NCBI GenBank assembly: GCA_003242895.1
Contig: QKMY01000031.1
Span: forward strand, 1-64,000
From: Candidatus Margulisiibacteriota bacterium
GTDB lineage: Bacteria; Margulisbacteria; Riflemargulisbacteria; GWF2-39-127
Length of the DNA stretch: 64,000 bases
Reading direction: 5' to 3'
This document shows, piece after piece, positions 27,386-35,893 of this stretch (position 1 is its first letter; every line of letters begins with the position of its first letter). Both the position numbers and the translations under genes were made by a program. The notes under the pieces were generated by a model. It ran no database searches. It saw only the letters and a program-made list of their open reading frames with translations, and had not been told where the DNA came from.

Positions 27386-27690
27386 TAATTTGACTCTTAC
27401 AATTAAAATAGTAAAATAGAGAATAGGAACATTGTTTGTATTTATTATCCATGCGCCAGATATTTGAAAGTATTTATTTAACATAGGAAATAATGAATAG
27501 GAGAGAATGAAACATTAATCCCCCCCAGTTTCTTTTCTCCTATTCCCTATTTCCTATTGCATGATTATTTAGATATAACTGTTCCTGCTTTATGCTATAA
27601 CCTATAATCTGTATAACCTACAGGATATAGGTTGTTGAATTTTCAACATAATACTATAAAAAAAGAAAGTAAAGATAAAGGTAAAGACAT
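27386..27690. promoter_or_regulatory. Leader region of the flagellar operon
   Basis: About 300 bases without a gene. TTGACT at 27390-27395 and TAAAAT at 27412-27417 (16-nt spacer) form a possible promoter. A long imperfect hairpin (27483-27557) and two small perfect inverted repeats follow: AACCTA-N7-TAGGTT at 27615-27633, and GTTGAA-TT-TTCAAC just after. No sigma28 consensus is visible. Confidence 0.4.
27483..27557. repeat. Long imperfect inverted repeat upstream of the flagellar operon
   Basis: Left arm ATAGGAAATAATGAATAGGA at 27483-27502 pairs with the reverse complement of the right arm in 27530-27557 (TCCTATTCCCTATTTCCTAT, preceded by TTCTTTTC) with two mismatches; the loop is about 25 nt and contains a C-run. 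The TATTCCC/TATTTCC repeat unit looks like degenerate 7-nt repeats. Confidence 0.65.
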
Positions 27691-28980
27691 ATGGCTGATT
27701 CAATAAATGCAGGAAGCGGGGGCGGTATTCATCCAGGGGCTCCTGTAATATGGCCATCCAGCAAACAAGTTCAGCAAGTGCAGCAGACTCAACAAACTCA
27801 GCAAGCAGGTCAAGCAGTAACCGTACCTGCACAAGCTGCAAAAGAAACCTCTGTTACTCAGCAAATAGCGCAGCAGGCCCAACAAGCTCAGCAGTTTGGT
27901 AAACCAACAATAGCTCGATCGTTATCAAAAACTGATATTTCGGCGCAATTAGTTCAACTTGGACTGCCGGTAACAAATGACAATATCCAACTAGCAAATA
28001 AAATGCTTCTGCATGGTCTTGAATTAAGTTCCGAGAACTTCAATTCATTATTTAATATTCTAAAAAATACCGGGGGACAGTCGTCGACACAACAGGCTGC
28101 GTTAGTTGCGCTTAGCAAGGGCCTTCAAAATGAACAAGGAGTTATTAAGCCTCTCGAATCGTTTCTTGCCAATAATCCTCAACTTGCGAAACAGTTATTG
28201 TCTCTCAATAATGCTATGGAGAGTTTTAAGTCATCTATTCTAGGCGGGAGAAATTTGCTGTCTCCTCAATTATTAACCCAGCTTACCCAGATACTTACTG
28301 CAATGGATGATAAATACAAAAAGTTATTGAACGGTGAATCCGGTATTGAAAACTTTATGGAAAAGTTTTTACGTGGCGGCTCTCTTGAAGAGATGCGAGC
28401 ACTAAAGTCGCTGTTGTTCGGCGTAGCAAAGCAATTAATGAATAATCCTAACGAAGCCCTGTCTAGAGACTCAAAACAGCTGGCAAAAGCATTCATTGGT
28501 TTAGGAAAAAGCCTTGATGAAGTTATGCAAAATATTACGGCGCAAGCTATTCTGTCAAAGCCAGCGTCTCGTCAAGATGCTGCCTTGCCGGATAAATATG
28601 CCTATTGGCAAATACCAAATACCATGGGGCAGATGCCAGGAACCCTTGAAATACTTATTAAAAGAGATGAAGGCAATAAAAATGCTAAAATCAATCCTAA
28701 TCGTACAAGAATTATCCTTAAGGTGGAATCAGAAGAACTAGGGGAAATTACTATTATGGTTGATATTGAAGATAAGAGTATATGGTACGTGTTTAACAAT
28801 GAGAATGATAAAGTCAGAGAATTTATTATGGCAAATGCTGTCATTCTTCGGGATAGAATGAACCAACTCAATTGGAATGTTAAAGGAGTTCAATCTATTC
28901 GGAGAACGGTGGATCTAAAAAAATATTTAATTCCGACAATAAATATTGATACCTTAAAACGAATTAGCACAGAGGCATAA
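27691..28980 (+). CDS. fliK: FliK-like flagellar hook-length control protein
   Basis: 429 residues. The N-terminal third is Gln/Ala-rich and low complexity (QQVQQTQQTQQAGQA). The C-terminal part, about residues 320-405, has the Flg_hook (FliK C-terminal) pattern: beta-strands TRIILKVESEELGEITIMVD followed by a helix and MNQLNWNVKGVQSI. This domain signals hook completion to FlhB. First gene of the flagellar operon; the flhB-tail gene follows after 11 nt, which supports the call. Confidence 0.75.
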   Translation: MADSINAGSGGGIHPGAPVIWPSSKQVQQVQQTQQTQQAGQAVTVPAQAAKETSVTQQIAQQAQQAQQFGKPTIARSLSKTDISAQLVQLGLPVTNDNIQLANKMLLHGLELSSENFNSLFNILKNTGGQSSTQQAALVALSKGLQNEQGVIKPLESFLANNPQLAKQLLSLNNAMESFKSSILGGRNLLSPQLLTQLTQILTAMDDKYKKLLNGESGIENFMEKFLRGGSLEEMRALKSLLFGVAKQLMNNPNEALSRDSKQLAKAFIGLGKSLDEVMQNITAQAILSKPASRQDAALPDKYAYWQIPNTMGQMPGTLEILIKRDEGNKNAKINPNRTRIILKVESEELGEITIMVDIEDKSIWYVFNNENDKVREFIMANAVILRDRMNQLNWNVKGVQSIRRTVDLKKYLIPTINIDTLKRISTEA

Positions 28981-28991
28981 AGAGACAAACA

Positions 28992-29333
28992 ATGGATAAT
29001 CAAAAAGATAAAAACGAACCTAAAAAAGATTTTAAGATAGCTGCAGCACTTAAGTACGATGTTGACAAAGATCCTGCTCCAATAATTTTAGCATCTGGAA
29101 AAGGATCTCTCGCAGATGAAATACTTAAGATTGCTGAAGATAATAACATTCCGCTCTATGAAGATGCCAATTTAGTAAATTTGTTAGCTTCGCTGGAGGT
29201 TGATACTGAAATCCCTCCGGAATTGTACGTCTTGGTTGCAGAAGTTTTATCGTTTGTATACAAACTCGATAGAATGAAACAGAAGAAAGAACAGATTTCC
29301 CGACGGCTTACAGAGATGAAGGGAAAAGACTGA
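28992..29333 (+). CDS. FlhB cytoplasmic-domain-like protein (YlqH type)
   Basis: 113 residues matching the C-terminal cytoplasmic domain of the export-gate protein FlhB without its membrane part: AAALKYDVDKDPAPIILASG, then PLYEDANLVNLLASLEVDTE and IPPELYVLVAEVLSFVYKLD. The NPTH autocleavage motif is absent, as in the stand-alone YlqH family that often sits next to fliK. A short N-terminal Lys/Asp-rich tail precedes it. It may modulate substrate switching. Confidence 0.87.
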   Translation: MDNQKDKNEPKKDFKIAAALKYDVDKDPAPIILASGKGSLADEILKIAEDNNIPLYEDANLVNLLASLEVDTEIPPELYVLVAEVLSFVYKLDRMKQKKEQISRRLTEMKGKD

Positions 29334-29335
29334 AA

Positions 29336-30100
29336 ATGATGCAGGCAAGCGTTGTTCTGATTTTCAGTATGATAGTGTTATCAAATTACGTCTATGCAAA
29401 TGAAAAAACGATAGAGATTGCTAGTAATTCTTTACAGAGGACAGAATATAAATATAAATTATTAATGGATAATATGGTCAATGCCAAGACTCCCGGATAC
29501 CGTGAAGTGAGCGCAAAAGACGAAATGACGAGGCGAGGGGATGTCGAATCGAGTTCGTATTACAACTATTCTCAAGGTGAGTTCATTCATACTTCAAGAA
29601 AGTTTGATGTTGCTATTGAAGGCAAAGGATTTTTTACCGTTGCAACAAAAGAAGGAACGCTGTTGTATACGAGGGATGGAAGGTTTACTCTTGATTCAGA
29701 AAATAGGTTATGCACATATTCTCAAAATTTTCTTGTAATGGGAGAGCTTGGTCCGATTATTATTAATGAGCCAGATAATACTTCTATCACTGAGACAGGG
29801 AAAATTGTTAAAGAAGATTTTGTTGTCGATAAACTAAAGATTTCATCTTTTAAAGACCTTACTGTGTTAGCTCCAGCTAATGGAAGTTTTTTTTATGTGA
29901 AATATGATAATTATTCGACCATTGATTTTGCGGAGGATAGCAAACTAAAAATAGGTTATATAGAAGGTCCTAATACTAATTTATCCCGGCAACTCTCAGA
30001 TATTGCTCAGGTACAAAAAAAATATGACGCTGATTCGAGAGTAATTCAGTTCCGGTTAAAATCTATGTCAAGTAGTTTAGAAATGGGTAAAATACAATAA
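29336..30100 (+). CDS. flgF: FlgF-like flagellar rod protein with N-terminal signal peptide
   Basis: 254 residues. Core FlgF/FlgG pattern: NSLQRTEYKYKLLMDNMVNA, KTPGYRE, GEFIHTSRKFDVAIEGKGFF, YTRDGRFTLDSENRL, and a C-terminal heptad helix (DADSRVIQFRLKSMSSSLEM). Unusually a hydrophobic stretch ending VYA precedes the rod N-terminus (MMQASVVLIFSMIVLSNYVY), reading as a Sec signal peptide. Normal rod proteins have none because they leave by the flagellar type III apparatus. A shorter start inside the hydrophobic region (Met12) would shorten but not remove it. flgG follows. Confidence 0.82.
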   Translation: MMQASVVLIFSMIVLSNYVYANEKTIEIASNSLQRTEYKYKLLMDNMVNAKTPGYREVSAKDEMTRRGDVESSSYYNYSQGEFIHTSRKFDVAIEGKGFFTVATKEGTLLYTRDGRFTLDSENRLCTYSQNFLVMGELGPIIINEPDNTSITETGKIVKEDFVVDKLKISSFKDLTVLAPANGSFFYVKYDNYSTIDFAEDSKLKIGYIEGPNTNLSRQLSDIAQVQKKYDADSRVIQFRLKSMSSSLEMGKIQ

Positions 30101-30153
30101 ACTGATAAGTTTATTTAAACCTCAGCTATAATAGAATAAAAGGAGGAAGTTAT

Positions 30154-30948
30154 ATGTTTCGACAGCTTTATGTTGGTGCAACAGGAATGAATGCCCTTGA
30201 GCAGGATATGGTAGTTATTACAAATAACGTCTCAAATTCAAAGACTACTGCTTTTAAAAAAAGCAGAGCAGAAATGGAGAATTTATTTCCGCAAGTACTC
30301 GACGAGGCAGTATCTGAAATCGACTCGGAGACCAAACGGCCTGCTGGAATTGAATTTGGTTCAGGAGTCAGAGTTGTTTCAACTCCAAAAGACTTTGCTC
30401 AAGGAACTCCTGAAATAACTTCCAATCCGCTTGATCTTATGATTCAAGGCGAAGGTTTTTTTACAGTACGCATGCCTGATGGGACGCTAGCCTATACCAG
30501 AGCCGGAAATTTTCATAGGGACGATGCCGGGAATATAGTGGATCCCAATGGTCATATCCTTGAGCCTAGTATTGTTATTCCTCAGGATGTAACCGGAATT
30601 CGTGTTTCTGCTGATGGCGGCATGTATGTTAAGATAACTAATGCTATGCAAGAAAATCTCATAGGACAGCTTTCTATTTCAAAGTTTTCTAATCCAGCCG
30701 GATTAGAGAGCATTGGTCAAAATCTTTATCGTGATTCGTTATCTTCTGGTGAAGCTGCAGAAGGTGTTCCGGGAAAAGATGGTTTTGGGACAATCGCTCA
30801 GTTTTCCCTTGAAGGGTCTAACGTTGATATTGTCGATGAAATGATGAAAATGATCATAACCCAAAGAGCTTTCGATATTATATCCAAGTCTATTCAGGTT
30901 GGCGAGAATATGCTTCGATCAGCTATAGAGATAGCTAAGGTTACATAG
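30154..30948 (+). CDS. flgG: Flagellar distal rod protein FlgG
   Basis: 264 residues, standard FlgG length. N-terminus MFRQLYVGATGMNALEQDMV with the rod motif TNNVSNSKTTAFKK, central LMIQGEGFFTVRMPDG, LAYTRAGNFHRDDAGNIVDP and the C-terminal GSNVDIVDEMMKMIITQRAF. No signal peptide. AGGAGG lies before the ATG. The distal rod spans the P and L rings encoded downstream. Confidence 0.95.
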   Translation: MFRQLYVGATGMNALEQDMVVITNNVSNSKTTAFKKSRAEMENLFPQVLDEAVSEIDSETKRPAGIEFGSGVRVVSTPKDFAQGTPEITSNPLDLMIQGEGFFTVRMPDGTLAYTRAGNFHRDDAGNIVDPNGHILEPSIVIPQDVTGIRVSADGGMYVKITNAMQENLIGQLSISKFSNPAGLESIGQNLYRDSLSSGEAAEGVPGKDGFGTIAQFSLEGSNVDIVDEMMKMIITQRAFDIISKSIQVGENMLRSAIEIAKVT

Positions 30949-30963
30949 AATTAAGAGTGATAA

Positions 30964-31680
30964 ATGATTAAATGTAATTTCTTTTCAGGTTTGCTTTTTT
31001 TTTTGTTATTTAATGCACTAGTGTATGCAGAATCATTTGAAAATAATTCATTTAAAACGAGCTTCTGCACCTTATTGAAACAAGAAATTATGAAAAGAAA
31101 TTCGCTATATTATAATTCTGAGATTATAGTTGATTTTTTGTATATCCCCAAAAAGCTCGAACAGGTGGAACTAAAAATTTCTTCTTTAGAACTAAAAATT
31201 CCAAGTCGACTCACTAACGTTATTGGTAAATTAGTCGTTCCAACTTTTGTTGATGGGAAAAAAAATAATGTAATTGTCTCTGTCAAAATTATTAAAGATA
31301 TTGTTGTTGCTTCAGCTAATATAAAAAAATACGATATTATTTCTTCTGATAAAATTTGCATAAAAAAATACGATTTATCTTCCGTACCATCCAATGTGAT
31401 TCTTGACCCGGCTACTATAATAGATAAAGAATCCGTTACCAACATTTCAAAGGATACGATAGTCCTTGACTGGATGATTCGGAATGTTACATTAGGCAAG
31501 AAAGATAGTGATGTGCAGATAGTTGCAAAAACAGGTGATGTTACTGTAAAATGTACGGGAAAGTTACTTCAGGATTCTTCGATTAATAATTATGTATGGG
31601 TACAAAATCCGAAATCGAAAAAAAAACTTAAAGGAATACTAGTTGATAGTAAAACTGTAATAGTAGACGTGTTGGAATGA
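30964..31680 (+). CDS. flgA: Flagellar P-ring assembly chaperone FlgA
   Basis: Periplasmic chaperone for FlgI. It is 238 residues with a signal peptide (hydrophobic 6-20, ending VYA), a divergent N-terminal region and a C-terminal SAF-like domain ([58 protein letters not shown]). Located between flgG and the ring genes flgH and flgI, as in many flagellar operons. Confidence 0.88.
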   Translation: MIKCNFFSGLLFFLLFNALVYAESFENNSFKTSFCTLLKQEIMKRNSLYYNSEIIVDFLYIPKKLEQVELKISSLELKIPSRLTNVIGKLVVPTFVDGKKNNVIVSVKIIKDIVVASANIKKYDIISSDKICIKKYDLSSVPSNVILDPATIIDKESVTNISKDTIVLDWMIRNVTLGKKDSDVQIVAKTGDVTVKCTGKLLQDSSINNYVWVQNPKSKKKLKGILVDSKTVIVDVLE

Positions 31681-31696
31681 TAAGAGGAGAGGGATA

Positions 31697-32050
31697 ATGT
31701 TAAGGTTTATATGTAAGTCAAAAATTCATCGGGCAACGGTATCCGACAAAAACATTAACTATGAAGGAAGTATTACTATTGATAAAAAATTGTTATTGCT
31801 GTCAAATATTTTCCCTTACGAAAAAGTTCAGGTAGTTAATATAAATAATGGGAAAAGATTTGAAACATATGTGATTGAAGGAAAAGAAGATAGCGGCGAA
31901 ATATGTATGAATGGCGCAGCGGCAAGACTTGTTGAGCTAGGGGATAAGATCATTATTATAGCCTATGGCATGCTCTCTGATGAAGAAACAAAATCTTTTT
32001 TGCCTTCCGTTGTCTTGGTAGACGAAAAGAATCAACCGATTGCAAAATAA
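31697..32050 (+). CDS. panD: Aspartate 1-decarboxylase PanD
   Basis: Pyruvoyl enzyme that makes beta-alanine for pantothenate and coenzyme A. It is 117 residues. The self-cleavage site is in [13 protein letters not shown] (Gly24-Ser25), catalytic Lys9 region [13 protein letters not shown], and [28 protein letters not shown] follow. All processing residues are present. It lies 16 nt after flgA inside the flagellar operon, a context with no obvious functional link; no other pan genes are in this window. Confidence 0.94.
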   Translation: MLRFICKSKIHRATVSDKNINYEGSITIDKKLLLLSNIFPYEKVQVVNINNGKRFETYVIEGKEDSGEICMNGAAARLVELGDKIIIIAYGMLSDEETKSFLPSVVLVDEKNQPIAK

Positions 32051-32302
32051 AATATTACAGACAATTATCGATATTTTTCTCTTAATGGTTTAAATAATTA
32101 TTAATTTATTATAAATACCTGGTTTTTTGTTGTTTTTTTGATTGTTATATTCGAGATAAAAAAGAGCAATTATTAAAAACTAGTCAATAACCTAGAAAAT
32201 AGTTGGGTTTGTCTTGACTCTGCAATTTTTTTTGTGATAATATTTATTATAAGTAAAGAGAGTAATCAAAAATAAAAATAATTATTAGAAGCAGGAAATA
32301 TT
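32051..32302. other. Intergenic region before flgH
   Basis: 250 AT-rich bases between panD and flgH. Contains the promoter described separately; no hairpin terminator and no ORF that I can support. Confidence 0.4.
32215..32244 (+). promoter_or_regulatory. Internal promoter for flgH and downstream flagellar genes
   Basis: TTGACT at 32215-32220, 18-nt spacer containing an eight-T run, TAATAT at 32239-32244, about 60 nt before the flgH start. It implies a second transcription unit beginning at flgH. Confidence 0.55.
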
Positions 32303-32917
32303 TTGAATAATAAATTAATAACATTATTTTTTCTCATAATGATTATAGGCGGTATTGTTTATGCAGATTCTTTATGGAAAGAAGAATCAAAATCGCCGTA
32401 TGTAAGAAATAATCCATTAAAAGTAGGCGATATTATTACAGTCGAAATAATCGAATCAACTACAGCGTTACAACAAGCACAGACTGATTTATCAAAGAAA
32501 TCTGATGTTAATATTGATATATCCTCATCATGGGAGAGGATAGCGAACATAGTTTCCGCTACAAATTCAAAAAGCGAACGACATGATAATAAAGCTGAAT
32601 TATCAGGCGGGGATGATTATAGAGGAAAAGGACAGACAACCCGGAAGAGCGTAGTTAAGGCCAAAATCACGGTGATGGTAACGGGAAAGATTGATGATAA
32701 CATTTTTGATGTAGAAGGTACTCATCAGGTCAAAGTGAATGATGAAATGGAAAAGATATATATTAAAGGAAATATTAGAAAACAAGATATTTCAAATGAA
32801 AATACTGTTTTCTCTAACCAGATAGCAAATGTGCAAATATCTGTTGAGGGTAACGGTACAGTTTCTTCTAAACAGAATCCTGGTATTATGACAAGATTAT
32901 TTGGATGGTTGTTCTAA
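32303..32917 (+). CDS. flgH: Flagellar L-ring protein FlgH without lipobox
   Basis: 204 residues. Recognised by SLWKEESKSPYVRNNPLKVG, DIITVEIIESTTALQQA, and the C-terminal EKIYIKGNIRKQDISNENTV ... FSNQIANVQISVEGNG. Signal peptide of about 21 residues ends VYA before DSLW. FlgH is normally a lipoprotein with a Cys at the mature N-terminus; here there is no cysteine at all, so it should be cut by signal peptidase I. TTG start with AGCAGGAAA upstream. flgI follows. Confidence 0.9.
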   Translation: MNNKLITLFFLIMIIGGIVYADSLWKEESKSPYVRNNPLKVGDIITVEIIESTTALQQAQTDLSKKSDVNIDISSSWERIANIVSATNSKSERHDNKAELSGGDDYRGKGQTTRKSVVKAKITVMVTGKIDDNIFDVEGTHQVKVNDEMEKIYIKGNIRKQDISNENTVFSNQIANVQISVEGNGTVSSKQNPGIMTRLFGWLF

Positions 32918-32954
32918 GGTAATTAAATTATTTTTTTTACGAAAGAGATTGTAT

Positions 32955-34022
32955 ATGAGACGTAATTATTTAATAAAGGTATTTTGTATAATATCTCTCG
33001 TTCTTTTAGTTGATGTAGGCAATGCTGCAAATGTCAGAATAAAAGATATTGGAAAAATTCTTGAAGCTCGTGATAATCAGATTATGGGCTTTGGTCTTGT
33101 GGTTGGTCTGAAAAATACCGGTGATTCTTCCAGGACGGAGTTCACTAAAATTGCACTAGGTAATTTGCTCAACAACATGGATATCACTAGTCTGTCGGAT
33201 TCATCATTCAAAAGCAAAAATGTTGCTGCTGTAATGATAACAGCAGATTTGCCGTCCTTTCTAAAGCCTGGGCAGAGAATTGATGTTGCTGTTTCTTCAC
33301 TCGGTGATGCTCGTAGCCTTAAAGGAGGAACATTGCTTCTGTCCCCACTCAAGGCAGCTGATGGAAATGTATATGCAGTAGCTCAGGGAGCTTTGGTTGT
33401 CGGCGGAATTGATGAATCTTCCGCAGAAACAGTATACGCCAGGAATCAAACTACGGTTGGAAGGATTAATGGCGGAGCAATTATAGAAAAAGAAGTTCAT
33501 GTCGATCTTACATCAAAAAAATATTTGACAATAGTGCTCAATAGCCCTGATTTTACGAATGCCTCAAGAGTGTCGTATGCAATTAATTCTTCAGGCATGG
33601 CAAGAAGTAAAGCAAAAGATGCAAGTACTATTGTTGTCGAATTAACTGATGATTACAAACAAAATATTGTAGATTTTATATCTAGAATTGAAAAACTATC
33701 AATTAATCCGGACGCAATTGCGAAGATAGTTATCTCAGAAAGAACAGGCACTATAGTTATTGGAGAGAACGTTAAGCTAACTGCGGTGGCGGTAACTCAC
33801 GGACAAATAAGCGTAAAGATCGATAATGATGAACTTCTGCACCAAACTAACATTAAAGTATATGAGAAACCATCTAAGCTAGTACAAGTCTCCTCAGGAG
33901 CTAATCTAGCGAGTCTGGTGAAAGCCTTGAATGCAATAGGAACTACGCCTCAGGATCTTATTTCAATATTGCAGGCAATAAAAAAAGCAGGAGCTTTGAC
34001 AGCGGAAATAGAGATTATTTAA
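32955..34022 (+). CDS. flgI: Flagellar P-ring protein FlgI
   Basis: 355 residues from ATG 32955 (signal peptide MRRNYLIKVFCIISLVLLVD..GNAA). Conserved: RIKDIGKILEARDNQIMGFG, LVVGLKNTGDSSRTEFT, VAVSSLGDARSLKGGTLLLS, GAIIEKEV, ISERTGTIVIGENVKLTAVA and VKALNAIGTTPQDLISILQA. All parts of the periplasmic ring protein are present. An earlier in-frame ATG at 32901, inside the end of flgH, would add a pointless extension. Confidence 0.95.
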   Translation: MRRNYLIKVFCIISLVLLVDVGNAANVRIKDIGKILEARDNQIMGFGLVVGLKNTGDSSRTEFTKIALGNLLNNMDITSLSDSSFKSKNVAAVMITADLPSFLKPGQRIDVAVSSLGDARSLKGGTLLLSPLKAADGNVYAVAQGALVVGGIDESSAETVYARNQTTVGRINGGAIIEKEVHVDLTSKKYLTIVLNSPDFTNASRVSYAINSSGMARSKAKDASTIVVELTDDYKQNIVDFISRIEKLSINPDAIAKIVISERTGTIVIGENVKLTAVAVTHGQISVKIDNDELLHQTNIKVYEKPSKLVQVSSGANLASLVKALNAIGTTPQDLISILQAIKKAGALTAEIEII

Positions 34023-34034
34023 AGGAAGCCTTAA

Positions 34035-34361
34035 ATGAATAATTTGAGTATTGATCCTATGCAGAGATATGAGTACCTAGATCTGATTGACAAGCAGAAG
34101 CGAGTCAATAAAAGTAATACAAACGAAGAATTTTTAAATATGGTTATTGAACAAATTTTTTTGAGCAAAATATTAACAACGAGCAGCCATATTAATGATA
34201 ATACCGATAGCGAAGAGCCGGAGGATGTAGTGACTTTTCAAAAAAATGGAATTATGGATGACTATTTTAAGCAAAATGTTATTTCGCAATTAACAGAATC
34301 AGATTCATTTGGATTACTAGATGCACTAAAAAAACGGGGATTTAGTAATGACGTTAAATGA
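34035..34361 (+). CDS. flgJ: FlgJ-like rod-binding protein (no muramidase domain)
   Basis: 108 residues, matching only the N-terminal rod-capping half of FlgJ: FLNMVIEQIFLSKILTTSSH, GIMDDYFKQNVISQLTESDS, FGLLDALKKR. The peptidoglycan hydrolase half is absent, as in many non-enteric bacteria where a separate hydrolase acts. Position after flgI is the standard one. Overlaps the sigma factor gene by 14 nt. Confidence 0.8.
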   Translation: MNNLSIDPMQRYEYLDLIDKQKRVNKSNTNEEFLNMVIEQIFLSKILTTSSHINDNTDSEEPEDVVTFQKNGIMDDYFKQNVISQLTESDSFGLLDALKKRGFSNDVK

Positions 34362-35118
34362 AGCTGCTGAAACTGAGAATAAAGCAAAAACAATTGCGAA
34401 ACTAGGTAAACTGAACGATAGTGTAGTTAAAGAGCATTTAGCAATGATTCAATCAATTTCGGCTAGTATTGCAGCTGGTGGAAAGCTTCCTCCTGGTATT
34501 TATTTTAATGACTTAATAAGTTATGGATATGAAGGTTTTCTTAAAGCTTATAGTAGTTTTGACCATGAAAAAGGCGCTCAATTTCAAACCTATGCAGCCT
34601 ATCGGGTCCGAGGTGAAATATTAGATAGATTAAGAAAAGAATGGAAATATAGAAATCCGATCTCATACAAGTCTGTTCAGGCTAAGATTCAGGATAAAAT
34701 CACCGAAGTTGTGCAAAGTACCTTAGAAATAGAGCAGGAAGGCGATCCTGAACCTAAAGAAGTTGGTGCAGAAGACGAAAAAAAAAGAAGAGCTGCCGAC
34801 ATCATTGCCAACTCCGCTGTAGTTTACATGTTGTCCCTAGATAATGAAGAAATTAAAGGACAATTGATTGGACAGGGGGATATCGCCGAAGAGTTGTTTA
34901 CTGAAATGGAATTTTCAAACGAAAGAAAAATATTATGGGAAGAAGTTACCTTATTAACTGATCAGGAAAAAGATTTTGTCTACCTTTTTTATGAAAAAGA
35001 AAAAACACAAAAAGAAATTGCAGAGATTATGTCCGTGTCAAAAAGTAAGGTAAGCAGGTTGCATGTGAAAATCTTAAAAAAATTAAGAAACCGTCTTACT
35101 AAAAGATTAAACAATTAA
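34348..35118 (+). CDS. fliA: FliA/WhiG-family flagellar sigma factor (sigma28)
   Basis: 256 residues. Region 2 reads FNDLISYGYEGFLKAYSSFD followed by FQTYAAYRVRGEILDRLRKE; region 3 begins RNPISYKSVQAKI; region 4 is LLTDQEKDFVYLFYEKEKTQ then KEIAEIMSVSKSKVSRLHVK. Directs late flagellar gene transcription. Regions 3 and 4 are separated by an acidic linker of about 40 residues, longer than usual. No FlgM gene is seen in the window. I see no sigma28-type promoter in the window either. Confidence 0.9.
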   Translation: MTLNEAAETENKAKTIAKLGKLNDSVVKEHLAMIQSISASIAAGGKLPPGIYFNDLISYGYEGFLKAYSSFDHEKGAQFQTYAAYRVRGEILDRLRKEWKYRNPISYKSVQAKIQDKITEVVQSTLEIEQEGDPEPKEVGAEDEKKRRAADIIANSAVVYMLSLDNEEIKGQLIGQGDIAEELFTEMEFSNERKILWEEVTLLTDQEKDFVYLFYEKEKTQKEIAEIMSVSKSKVSRLHVKILKKLRNRLTKRLNN

Positions 35119-35133
35119 CACAGGGTGAAAAGA

Positions 35134-35421
35134 ATGAGTATATTTAACCCATCAGTTGAAAAGTTAGAGAATGGTATTCAGAACTGTGCAAAAACACAAC
35201 AGGATATTGCCAAAAATATTGCCAATTTAAGCAATCCAAATTATGTTCCGAAGACGTTTGATAAAGAATTAGCTGAAGCACAAGGACGACTTGATAGAAA
35301 AGTGCTTATTGAAGATGAAATGACAAAAATGAGTAAAAATAGTGTTCGTTATAACACCTATGTTAAATTATTAACTATGAGATATCAAAACATAAGAAAA
35401 GTTGTTACGCTAGGTAAATGA
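35134..35421 (+). CDS. flgB: Flagellar proximal rod protein FlgB
   Basis: 95 residues, shorter than the usual 120-135. N-terminus NPSVEKLENGIQNCAKTQQD followed by IAKNIANLSNPNYVPKTFDK is the rod motif; the C-terminus VRYNTYVKLLTMRYQNIRKV is the partner helix. No signal peptide. AGGGTGA before ATG 35134 decides the start (a GTG at 35125 is in frame). flgC overlaps by 4 nt. Confidence 0.88.
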   Translation: MSIFNPSVEKLENGIQNCAKTQQDIAKNIANLSNPNYVPKTFDKELAEAQGRLDRKVLIEDEMTKMSKNSVRYNTYVKLLTMRYQNIRKVVTLGK

Positions 35422-35873
35422 TTATGCATCGTTATTTTATCATTATTTTTTTATTGTTTTTTTTTAATTCCTCTAGTTATGCAAAAGAGGGTATTGAAAA
35501 AGCGCTTGATACCAGTTCCAAGGCGATTATCGTTCAACAGGCACGAATGCAGATAATCGCAGAGAATATTGCAAATATAAACACAACCAAAACAGCTAAT
35601 GGCAAACCCTACAGAAGGAAAGATGTTATAATAAAAGAAACTACAGAAAGTGTCAAAATTGCGGGTGTTTATGAAGATAAAGAACCCTTTTTAAAGGTGT
35701 ATGATCCAGGACATCCTGATGCTGATAAACAGGGGTTTGTCTATTATCCAAATATCAGTATTTCGCGAGAAATGACCGACATGGCATACACTTCGAAGGT
35801 ATATGATGCTAATATTGCTGTTTACAATGCTGCAAAAAACATGGCTCAGGCAATAATTAATTTAGGGAAGTAA
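35418..35873 (+). CDS. flgC: Flagellar proximal rod protein FlgC with Sec-type signal peptide
   Basis: 151 residues. From residue about 24 it is an ordinary FlgC: EKALDTSSKAIIVQQARMQI, IAENIANINTTKTANGKPYR, YYPNISISREMTDMAYTSKV and a C-terminal helix. In front stands a textbook signal peptide: basic MIMHRYF, a hydrophobic core IIIFLLFFF and a SSSYA cleavage site. There is no start codon between the signal and the FlgC core, so it must be translated. Rod proteins normally lack Sec signals. It overlaps flgB by 4 nt; fliE follows. Confidence 0.9.
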   Translation: MIMHRYFIIIFLLFFFNSSSYAKEGIEKALDTSSKAIIVQQARMQIIAENIANINTTKTANGKPYRRKDVIIKETTESVKIAGVYEDKEPFLKVYDPGHPDADKQGFVYYPNISISREMTDMAYTSKVYDANIAVYNAAKNMAQAIINLGK

Positions 35874-35893
35874 TGAAAGGATGAAAATATATA

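Noticed and set aside
27776-27900. CAA/CAG-rich repeats at the start of the FliK-like gene as a microsatellite or CRISPR-like array
   Set aside because: They encode a Gln-rich low-complexity N-terminus in frame; no regular spacers.
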